Position numbers and translations under genes: made by a program. A DNA stretch of 29,601 nucleotides from Bacteroides sp. (GTDB lineage Bacteria; Bacteroidota; Bacteroidia; Bacteroidales; Bacteroidaceae), in the NCBI GenBank assembly GCA_030152865.1, contig JASLIW010000107.1:1-29601 (forward strand), given 5' to 3'. Below, one piece after another: positions 23,341-29,601 of this stretch (position 1 is the first letter of the stretch; each line of letters starts with the position of its first letter). The notes beneath the pieces were generated by a model. The model did not search any database and was not told where the DNA came from. It was given only the letters and a program-made list of their open reading frames with translations.

Positions 23341-24096
23341 TTACTCTTCTACTTTGTGGTAGTCTCCGCATAGAGAGCCACCACCACCGCAGAAATACAT
23401 CAAATCATAGCGGTCATCAAACTTAGAGGGTGCCACTAAAAGCGTATGCTCATCTACAAAGCGAATCACCATAGTAGAGTTAAACTTCTCATGGTGTTCA
23501 CTCAAATCTACCTCAATTTGGTCATTGATCAAATGTCCCTTACCTGCAAAAGTACAGCCCTTACCATTACCTGAATAAGAGATAGACACACTTAGCTCCC
23601 CCTCATCTGTCACAGCAATGTCCAAAAACTGTACATAAGCACCCTCAACTTCAAGATCTCCCTGTGCATATTGCCCTAAAAAATCCTCTATTGTTTTCGG
23701 CTCCTCTTTTTGGAGTAGATAGTGTTCCTCCAGAGTGGCTGAACTCTGACCTAAGGAGTCTGTCATTAGGATACTTGCATCTGACTTTTGGCTGAAATAA
23801 CGAATATGCTCATTGCCTAAATTCGCTTTCAAAAGCTCATTCTCAATAGTCCACACCCCCCATTCTGTCAAGGATGTGCCCTCACTTTCTAGGTAGTGAG
23901 ATGTGAGAGCCAAAGTACTATCTGCTAAGAAAGTAATATGTGTTTCTATACCTGGACAGTCTGCACAAGGTAACACACCTACATACATCCCCTCAAACCC
24001 CTTAGCAAAAGGTGCTTTAGAGCTAGAGTTAGTACAGGAAATGCCTATCATAGTAAGCAAGAACAGATTCAAACTCAATAAAATTCGTTGTTTCAT
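23341..24096 (-). CDS. nlpE: NlpE-like envelope lipoprotein
   Basis: A 251-aa lipoprotein related to NlpE (N-terminal domain). Lipobox GISC with Cys21; the NlpE hallmark GVLPCADCPGI at residues 40-50 with the CxxC pair Cys44/Cys47; ALTSHYLESEG; then GVWTIENELL. NlpE in Escherichia coli senses lipoprotein trafficking, surface and copper stress through Cpx, which Bacteroidota lack, so the partner here must differ. The C-terminal half (about 130-251) differs from E. coli NlpE and ends with a glycine-rich CGGGGSLCG, adding two more cysteines. ATGs at 24105 and 24096 are both possible. The frame reaches further to a TTG at 24126, but that overlaps the -7 box at 24124-24131, so a later start is preferred. 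Confidence 0.83.
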   Translation of the reverse strand: MKQRILLSLNLFLLTMIGISCTNSSSKAPFAKGFEGMYVGVLPCADCPGIETHITFLADSTLALTSHYLESEGTSLTEWGVWTIENELLKANLGNEHIRYFSQKSDASILMTDSLGQSSATLEEHYLLQKEEPKTIEDFLGQYAQGDLEVEGAYVQFLDIAVTDEGELSVSISYSGNGKGCTFAGKGHLINDQIEVDLSEHHEKFNSTMVIRFVDEHTLLVAPSKFDDRYDLMYFCGGGGSLCGDYHKVEE

Positions 24097-24123
24097 ACTT
24101 ATCATTTCTATTGATTCTAGAGG

Positions 24124-24131
24124 CAAATATA
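24124..24131 (-). promoter_or_regulatory. Candidate -7 box of the nlpE-like gene
   Basis: Minus strand TATATTTG, an exact TAnnTTTG match, 27 bases before the ATG at 24096. No TTTG at the expected -33 spacing. Confidence 0.37.
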
Positions 24132-24216
24132 GAAATAAATTTGATTCTCCTTCACCAGATTCTGATAATTCCTGTTTCTGCCCTTAGCAAAGTACCAAAA
24201 CGATAACAACTGTCCT

Positions 24217-24249
24217 TCAAGCAGCTACCCCTAACTTTTAGCTGTTTGA
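24217..24249. repeat. Inverted repeat (hairpin) upstream of nlpE
   Basis: TCAAGCAGCT (24217-24226) faces AGCTGTTTGA (24240-24249) across 13 bases. The one imperfect pair is G-U on the plus strand and A-C on the minus strand. There is no T-run. It lies in the 224-base gap between the fimbrial operon end and nlpE. Confidence 0.55.
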
Positions 24250-24271
24250 GTAGCACCCTGAAGGAACACCC

Positions 24272-24310
24272 TTGGCAGCCTGTCAGACTACTGTTCTCTC
24301 AGGCTGCCAA
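24272..24310. repeat. Perfect 11-base inverted repeat after the fimbrial operon
   Basis: TTGGCAGCCTG (24272-24282) and CAGGCTGCCAA (24300-24310) with a 17-base spacer. It is more G/C-rich than its surroundings. No T-run follows on either strand, unlike the clear terminators in this window. It is 40 bases past the stop of the last fimbrial gene, so it may be a 3' end stabiliser, a factor-dependent termination site or a protein-binding site. Confidence 0.7.
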
Positions 24311-24350
24311 CACGGTTCTATCCCTGCAAGAATAAGAAGTGATACTCACT

Positions 24351-26846
24351 CTACTCTTGCATGCAACGCACAGCATAACCTCTCTCTCTTGCATATTCTT
24401 TAATCAAACCTGTTAGCTCATACTCCCAAAGCTCCATAGCGTATGATGTTGTTTTACCATAAACAGTAGAACTCCAATAACGACCTGTATAAGCAACATG
24501 ATCATTAATTACTCTTTTGGAGTTATCACCAAAAGTCAAAAAACCATTCGCTGGAAAAAAGCCCCACTCATTATGCTTTCTAACTGCATTGTATGAAGGG
24601 TCAGCATACTGTACCTGTAGTGAATCTGTGACTCCCCATTTTGAAAGAGAATCTTTCTTCTCAAATTCCAGCTTGTCTAACTCAGCCTTACTCATAACTC
24701 GCCAGCCATATGGACAAGGGTCAAATACTGTTTTCTTCTTCTTTTGAGTGTTATACCATGAATCTGTTGGAGAGCCTTCATCTGAGCCCTTCCATCTTCC
24801 CTTATCTGATACTTTTATAAAATTAATGGGCTGCCTTACAGCATCACTTAACGTATACTTATCCATAGCTAAGAGATCCTTCCTAGTTCCTGATTCATCA
24901 TAATAAAAGGCAGCACTAGCCGTAAAACTAGCTTCACCTACTTCTACCTTACCTTTTTTATAAAGACTTGGAAAAGCATCCTTCCGTCCCCATTGGTAGA
25001 ACAAACCTCTACTCTTCCAGTAATCATCTGAAGTAATCCCCCCTGCTGTATGTGCACCCAAGTTTCGATCCATAAGCAGCTTACTAATATCTGGCTCATA
25101 ATCGGTAGTCCAGATATGCCAGCTCCATAAAATAGTCTGGGTTTGTTCATCTGCAACAGCTATAACTGCATTACCTACTGCATTCCCTGTTTCAACATAC
25201 AGAAGTGCTTTTTGCCCTGAGCCAATCACCTCACAATCTGCTACAGCACCGTTGAGACTTTTCCCTGCTTCAATATCAGTCCAAACAAACTTAGCTACTA
25301 AGTTATTTCTCCTATTTAAAGTTCCTGGCATCCCCTCTTCTATCCTAGAAATAGGAATATAAATTGATTTTTTGGGCTTAACAAGGTAAGAATTAGAAGC
25401 TGGTTCAATCTTCGACTGATTTCCAATTTGAAGTATTTCTATGTTTGCTCTTAAGCGGCCTGCTTTAAAGCGTAAGTAAGCTACACGAAAAACCACTTTT
25501 TCGGGTAAGGGTTCGACACCAAAGCGTATACATTGTGTTTCCCCTTTACTACTACTCTCATCTGCACTTTTAAGAGCAAGCCACTCACAAGGTGTTTCTC
25601 CATCTTGCTCATTAAATACACCAAGAAACCTAGCACCACCCTCGTAATCTGTCATGTAACTCACCTCCAACTCGCTATCAGTAGAATTTAAGATGTAGCT
25701 ATCTTGACTAAATGAGAGCATATACTGCCCATTAAAATTAATATCATTTAAAACTCCCTCATCATACGTGATTGTTTCTGCCCTTAGATTGGATACTACA
25801 CCGACTGCTGCTAGCGCATCTTCTAAGGTTCCATAACCAATGCCGTTTGCACTTTTGATACGTACCTCATATTTGTGATTTCTTAATAAAGGCAAATACC
25901 CTTTTGAATCAGTAGCTGACACAAAGTCAACACGATAGAAATAGTCTTTATCAAGATACTTACCTTTAATTACTATACATGATGACTTTTGCCATTGCTC
26001 TGTATGCATATCAGACTCTGCAGCTGGCATAGACTCAAAAACATAAGCCTCTTGCTTTAATTGATTATCTGAAACATCTAATTTCAAATAGGTGATTACT
26101 TCATTCAGGTCTTCTTGCTGTGGTACATTGACTTTCTCAGAAGAAAAACCATGCTCTGAATCCCAGGCAGCAGTTAAGTAACCACAACTGTTTAAATTAC
26201 AGATATAAACCTCAGATAGGCTAAAGTTTTCTGTATCTTCATTGATTACATCTATTCGAGCTAGCATACGCTTTAATTCAATAGATAACTCACCTGTATT
26301 TTCTGTTATTGGGATTAGCCCTGTTTCTCCATACATCGGAATAGCAGAGTAAGGCTCACCCTTACTTAGCCAATTTGGAGATTCACGACAAACAGTCAAC
26401 TCTTTGAAGAGCTCACTCTTAAGACTTCCTGCTACACTGTTTGTTATGGTTTGCTTCAATTCCAGTGTAGGATTGGCTACAACAGCGATATTGCAACTAG
26501 CTCCCTTGACCAAACTTGCTTTAAAAGAAATAGAACTGGATGCTTGTTGTGATAAGTCTATGGGACTTCTTTGATAATTTAGCACTTCCTGTCCTTCATC
26601 ATTTAGCGTAAAGGCAAGCAGTAACACCTCTTCTACTTGACTCTCCTGCTCATCTGTCATGCTTCTTGAGGTAGTAGAGATAGGACGTTGAAACGCAGGT
26701 AGATCTAGTGTGATTAATAGGGTTTGTACTGTGGGTTTAGGTGCTGTATATACAGTGAAATCCTCTTGACTACAAGACCACAATAGCATTGTTGTAAACA
26801 CACAAGCAAAAATAAATTTAATCTTAAGATAGGAAAAGCGATACAT
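24351..26846 (-). CDS. Large fimbrillin-like minor subunit with FISUMP-type C-terminus (probable tip protein)
   Basis: An 831-aa lipoprotein precursor. Lipobox LWSC with Cys25. The N-terminal ~350 residues look like a fimbrillin of the FimA/Mfa type: short hydrophobic strands (VEEVLLLAFTL), a central ELKRMLARIDV and RNHKYEVRI near the end of the domain. Residues about 360-560 form further beta-rich modules. From about residue 580 a FISUMP-like domain follows (KLLMDRNLGA, YWKSRGLFYQWGRKDAFPS, DPCPYGWRVMSKAELDKL, YWSSTVYG, ending GYAVRCMQE). Type V pili carry such large multi-domain proteins near the tip, so a tip adhesin is likely but inferred. The ATG at 26846 was chosen; the frame begins with a TTG at 26852. 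It is the last gene of the operon, two bases after the previous stop. Confidence 0.82.
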   Translation of the reverse strand: MYRFSYLKIKFIFACVFTTMLLWSCSQEDFTVYTAPKPTVQTLLITLDLPAFQRPISTTSRSMTDEQESQVEEVLLLAFTLNDEGQEVLNYQRSPIDLSQQASSSISFKASLVKGASCNIAVVANPTLELKQTITNSVAGSLKSELFKELTVCRESPNWLSKGEPYSAIPMYGETGLIPITENTGELSIELKRMLARIDVINEDTENFSLSEVYICNLNSCGYLTAAWDSEHGFSSEKVNVPQQEDLNEVITYLKLDVSDNQLKQEAYVFESMPAAESDMHTEQWQKSSCIVIKGKYLDKDYFYRVDFVSATDSKGYLPLLRNHKYEVRIKSANGIGYGTLEDALAAVGVVSNLRAETITYDEGVLNDINFNGQYMLSFSQDSYILNSTDSELEVSYMTDYEGGARFLGVFNEQDGETPCEWLALKSADESSSKGETQCIRFGVEPLPEKVVFRVAYLRFKAGRLRANIEILQIGNQSKIEPASNSYLVKPKKSIYIPISRIEEGMPGTLNRRNNLVAKFVWTDIEAGKSLNGAVADCEVIGSGQKALLYVETGNAVGNAVIAVADEQTQTILWSWHIWTTDYEPDISKLLMDRNLGAHTAGGITSDDYWKSRGLFYQWGRKDAFPSLYKKGKVEVGEASFTASAAFYYDESGTRKDLLAMDKYTLSDAVRQPINFIKVSDKGRWKGSDEGSPTDSWYNTQKKKKTVFDPCPYGWRVMSKAELDKLEFEKKDSLSKWGVTDSLQVQYADPSYNAVRKHNEWGFFPANGFLTFGDNSKRVINDHVAYTGRYWSSTVYGKTTSYAMELWEYELTGLIKEYARERGYAVRCMQE

Positions 26847-26848
26847 AA

Positions 26849-28174
26849 TCAATCTCCAATTTTAATAGTATAGGATAAATTACCTACGGATAGACTTAGT
26901 GTACCTCCGTGATTAGATTTCAAGTACAGTTTGAGATAATGAGCATTTCTAACTTCCTCTTTTATCTCCGTATCCGTAAAGTCTCCGTAATCAAGTTTAA
27001 TTCCACCCTCTTCTGGGTAATTGGTATAAGCAGCAAGATAAACTCCACTTTCAACTTCGTCTAAGGTAAAAGCACCTTGGCTCACCATAAGATAATACTG
27101 AGCATCTAGGTCCGTTCCTATGGTGTGTGCTGTCCAGTCTTCTACATCGAGCTTAAGAGTAAGCTCGTGGCTATCATAGGCCTGTTCTGCAGTGTCAAAA
27201 CCCTCTTTTAACACTTTACTGATCTTTATGGTGTAAAGATGATTGCGAATTAGCTCTCCTATTTTATTGTCTCTTGAGGGGATATCTACTCTATGATACC
27301 GTATCTTACTATCAGCTACTTTATTACTTTTCAGACCTAGCACTACTGCTGTAGCCTCTTGTGGGGAACTAAGCCCAACTGATTCAAAACAATAGATACT
27401 TCCTTTGATCTGGTTGTCTGAGGCCTTATAGGATATAGTAGGAACTTTCACTTTCTCTACCTCAGAAGGAACTTCGGCTTGAATAACTAACTTGTTGACA
27501 TCATCCCAATGTTCTTTTTGATAAGCAATATAGCCGCCAGTAGTTCGGTTAAATAAAGCAGCAGACCCTAATGAGTAGTCTGTTAATGCTTTATCAGCCT
27601 GCACATCAATACGAGCCAGCATTCGAATCAAATAAGTGCTAGAAGAGCCTATAGATGTAGTTTGAGTTGTAATATCAGCCTGCACAGCAGCATACATAGG
27701 TATAAAGCGCCTCTCTTTTTCGGGATCGAACCATTCCTGTTTTTTTACAAACTGTAAATTGCTTAACACAGATTGTTCGGTATCTCCAAGTTGAATCTTC
27801 TTTGAGCTAATTAAGCTGTTTAGCTCCTGCTCTACATTGGCCAAGAGAATTATCTTTTGATTAAGACCAGTCTGTAGTCGAATTACATACTTTTGATTTG
27901 GCTGATTAGTGCGCCTGCACTGTGCACGATAAGAAAATGTATAGTCCTGACCATTTGACTGAAACACCAGTAGATCCATAGTTTCAATATGATCCTCGTA
28001 GGAGGATAACTCATTAGAGGCTGTACTAGGCACATAAGATAGACTTGGGGGGAGATGTAAGGAAACATCTTGCCAGAATAACTCCGGTGTAAGCGTATTA
28101 TCCAATTCTGGATTGGAGCAAGCGCCAAACACAGCTAAGCTTACTAAATAAATTAAGTACAGATATTTTCTCAT
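26849..28174 (-). CDS. Fimbrillin-like minor subunit lipoprotein
   Basis: A 441-aa lipoprotein precursor; lipobox FGAC with Cys19. It has the fimbrillin pattern: MDLLVFQSNGQDYTFSYRA (67-85), KIILLANVEQELN, STYLIRMLARIDVQ in the middle, YCFESVG, and IRNHLYTIKISKV near the end of the second domain, followed by LKLDVEDWT, a common closing strand. The C-terminal ~75 residues form a beta module (YYLMVSQGAFTLDE on). The likely role is an accessory shaft or adaptor subunit between the major fimbrillin and the tip protein, like FimC/D/E or Mfa3/4 of Porphyromonas gingivalis; which one it matches cannot be decided by eye. The ATG at 28174 lies six bases after the previous stop, and the frame itself begins at a TTG at 28180. 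Confidence 0.8.
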   Translation of the reverse strand: MRKYLYLIYLVSLAVFGACSNPELDNTLTPELFWQDVSLHLPPSLSYVPSTASNELSSYEDHIETMDLLVFQSNGQDYTFSYRAQCRRTNQPNQKYVIRLQTGLNQKIILLANVEQELNSLISSKKIQLGDTEQSVLSNLQFVKKQEWFDPEKERRFIPMYAAVQADITTQTTSIGSSSTYLIRMLARIDVQADKALTDYSLGSAALFNRTTGGYIAYQKEHWDDVNKLVIQAEVPSEVEKVKVPTISYKASDNQIKGSIYCFESVGLSSPQEATAVVLGLKSNKVADSKIRYHRVDIPSRDNKIGELIRNHLYTIKISKVLKEGFDTAEQAYDSHELTLKLDVEDWTAHTIGTDLDAQYYLMVSQGAFTLDEVESGVYLAAYTNYPEEGGIKLDYGDFTDTEIKEEVRNAHYLKLYLKSNHGGTLSLSVGNLSYTIKIGD

Positions 28175-28180
28175 GACCAA

Positions 28181-29071
28181 TTAGATATCAGGATATACCA
28201 CTTCTTCCTCCCACATCGAAATTATGGGACTTATAGATAAATCATCACTATCAAAACGAATAAATAAAGGAATAAGTATCTCTTGTTTATCTTCAATACT
28301 GATGTTGTGTTCTCTAATAAAATCTTGAAGACTTATAGAAGCTAGCAAATTTTGATCTGAGTCGTACAGATGAATCCATATAGAGTTTTCGGGCTCAAAC
28401 CGCAACACATGAAATCTTGTTGTTAAGAGCTTCTTATCCTCTGAGTCTGCAGCTAGCTTAGGATAGTAGGTAGCTGTCTCACTTCCTACTTTCATTTGAT
28501 AATTATAAGAGGTGTATAGCTTCTCAACTTCAAGGCATACACTTTTATCTGAGTCTAAATTTAGTCCCATTATGCCAAGCTGAAGAGTAATATGAGCCGG
28601 TTTCAAATGCACCTCCTCTAGCTGTCCCTTCCCAGGCAACACTCGAAAAGCCAAGCGACCGTAATATAGTGGATCACTAGTTTCGATTGGTTTTTGCTGC
28701 TGCAAATGAGAGTGAGTAAGTAGCATATCTGTAATAAAGGCTTGCTTGCTAACCCCCAAAAGAGAAGTATTATCAAACACATTTGCCCAACAGACTGCGG
28801 TATAATTTCCTAAAGGTAGGCCCAAACTAACACCCTGCTCTACTTCTAGTAAAGACTTATCTAGTTCAACAACACGAATACATTTACCTTCTTCATTGTA
28901 TAAGCTAAGGGTAAGCTGCTTAATCTTAGTTAGAAAGTGTGGGTATTTAAAGTTCAACCGTATACTGTATTGCTCTACAACTGACTCATAACAACTCGTA
29001 TCATGATTTCTAGAGCAAGACAATAGCAGAAAAGAAAGAAAAACCAGAACTAAGCTTCTTAACCTACTCAT
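28181..29071 (-). CDS. FimB/Mfa2-family fimbrial anchor lipoprotein
   Basis: A 296-aa lipoprotein; lipobox LLSC with Cys19. Position directly after the major fimbrillin and sequence features fit the FimB/Mfa2 family, which stays lipidated in the outer membrane, anchors the fimbria and limits its length: IKQLTLSLYNEEGKCI (50-65), LGNYTAVCWANVFDN, SDPLYYGRLAFRVLPG, HLKPAHITLQLGIMGL, and the C-terminal IPLFIRFD. A typical member has two transthyretin-like domains, and the length here agrees. The next gene begins within six bases of its stop. A 12-base hairpin (29087-29116) sits just before its start codon and may reduce its expression relative to the major subunit. Confidence 0.82.
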   Translation of the reverse strand: MSRLRSLVLVFLSFLLLSCSRNHDTSCYESVVEQYSIRLNFKYPHFLTKIKQLTLSLYNEEGKCIRVVELDKSLLEVEQGVSLGLPLGNYTAVCWANVFDNTSLLGVSKQAFITDMLLTHSHLQQQKPIETSDPLYYGRLAFRVLPGKGQLEEVHLKPAHITLQLGIMGLNLDSDKSVCLEVEKLYTSYNYQMKVGSETATYYPKLAADSEDKKLLTTRFHVLRFEPENSIWIHLYDSDQNLLASISLQDFIREHNISIEDKQEILIPLFIRFDSDDLSISPIISMWEEEVVYPDI

Positions 29072-29086
29072 AGGGATTTAGTTAGC

Positions 29087-29116
29087 AAAGGATTAGGCAA
29101 AAGAGCCTAATCCTTT
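29087..29116 (-). other. Intergenic hairpin between major fimbrillin and anchor genes
   Basis: A perfect 12-base stem, AAAGGATTAGGC with GCCTAATCCTTT, and a six-base loop, placed between the fimbrillin stop (29125) and the anchor ATG (29071). On the minus strand it is followed by TTTGCTAAC, only a short T-run, so it is a weak terminator or an mRNA stabiliser and attenuator rather than a full stop. This would give more major subunit than anchor, as needed for a fibre. Confidence 0.72.
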
Positions 29117-29124
29117 AAGTTTAA

Positions 29125-29601
29125 TTATAGCTCAGGCTCAACTTCTACTTCTTCCCAAGCTTTTACTTCAACAGTTACTTCTAAGTCAACTGAAGGGTCT
29201 TCGGGCTTAGCAGATAAGTGCTCTATACCGAAGTTGATACTCTTAATTAAGTAGTATTTTCCAGACTCTAACTTAGTTAACTTATTACCATCCGTTGTTT
29301 TCAGTGTTCTAATGGTTATGTACTGAGGTTTATCGAAAGTAAACCCACTTGCTTTAATATCTTCTAGTTTTAAAATAATATGAGGTACTGAACTTTTCTC
29401 TATAGCAACAGCTGTTCCTTTACCGCTATTGATAGCAGGGACAAAGTAGCCCCAAACTTCGTTTGTAGGAGAAGCAGTGTTCGATAATGCAGCTAAACCC
29501 TCAGCTTTATAGTCGCAGAAAGTTGATGGGTAATTAGTTAGATCATCCCATACAGCAGCGTCCTTATTATAAGCTATAGCTTTATTTAAATCAACAGCAG
29601 G
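29125..29601 (-). CDS. Major fimbrillin (FimA/Mfa1 type), C-terminal part
   Basis: An incomplete gene, cut by the window edge; the last 158 codons are visible in the frame ending at the TAA of 29125-29127. Readable features: TNEVWGYFVPAINSG, IILKLEDIKASGFTF, YITIRTLKTTDGNKLTKL, then SGKYYLIKSINFGIEHL and the closing VEVKAWEEVEVEPEL. The segment from GKYYLIK to EVKAWEEV is the usual C-terminal pattern of FimA/Mfa1-type subunits, in which the last strands take part in polymerisation. It is the first fimbrial gene seen here in transcription order, with the anchor gene next, so it is likely the structural subunit of the fibre. The N-terminus and any promoter are outside the window. Confidence 0.8.
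   Translation of the reverse strand, partial: PAVDLNKAIAYNKDAAVWDDLTNYPSTFCDYKAEGLAALSNTASPTNEVWGYFVPAINSGKGTAVAIEKSSVPHIILKLEDIKASGFTFDKPQYITIRTLKTTDGNKLTKLESGKYYLIKSINFGIEHLSAKPEDPSVDLEVTVEVKAWEEVEVEPEL

Noticed and set aside
26847..26852. Four-base start/stop overlap between the last two fimbrial genes
   Set aside because: The upstream start would be a TTG; the ATG at 26846 gives a proper lipoprotein signal and leaves a two-base gap instead.

Overview
This window looks like the chromosome of a Bacteroidota species, most likely order Bacteroidales and close to the Porphyromonadaceae. Three things point there: a type V (FimA/Mfa-type) fimbrial operon, many short Bacteroidota lipoprotein signals, and promoters of the Bacteroidota form TTTG-N19-TAnnTTTG. 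The genus cannot be fixed from the sequence alone. There are no rRNA genes, insertion sequences, phage genes or CRISPR arrays.

Layout. (1) 9-4770: a small unknown gene, then a minus-strand thiamine-thiazole operon read thiS, tenI-like, thiE, thiG, thiH, thiF. It starts from a consensus promoter, then a TPP riboswitch, then an intrinsic terminator placed before thiS, so thiamine pyrophosphate should switch the operon off. No thiC or thiD is present here. (2) 4937-7005: a secreted protein and a lipoprotein that seem to share a repeated fold, then a small membrane protein on the other strand. (3) 7282-9717: an rRNA-modification pair, an RlmD-like uracil methyltransferase and an RluA-family protein whose catalytic Asp is replaced by Glu, ended by a strong terminator. 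(4) 9732-10637: an exported glycerophosphodiester phosphodiesterase. (5) 11098-15907: the chaperones ClpC and HtpG, each with its own terminator. (6) 16031-18374: a patatin phospholipase fused to an outer-membrane barrel. (7) 18391-18756: three tandem tRNA-Arg(ACG) genes with a consensus promoter and a terminator. (8) 18908-20166: a lipoprotein and a small membrane-anchored protein. (9) 20251-22640: two tandem paralogous TlpA-like thioredoxin lipoproteins. (10) 22834-24096: a stand-alone HsdR-N-type nuclease-fold protein and an NlpE-like lipoprotein. (11) 24351-29601: a minus-strand fimbrial operon read major fimbrillin (cut by the window edge), FimB/Mfa2-type anchor, a fimbrillin-like minor subunit, and a large minor subunit with a FISUMP-like C-terminus that probably sits at the tip.

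Much of the window serves the cell envelope and stress physiology: periplasmic thiol chemistry (the TlpA pair), copper/envelope-stress-type lipoprotein NlpE, protein quality control (ClpC, HtpG), a phospholipase displayed through the outer membrane, and surface fimbriae. No clearly new multi-gene system was found. The best leads are the RluA-family protein with an altered active site, the tRNA-Arg genes with a swapped tertiary base pair, a ThiF with none of the usual cysteines, and hairpins without U-tracts in the fimbrial locus.
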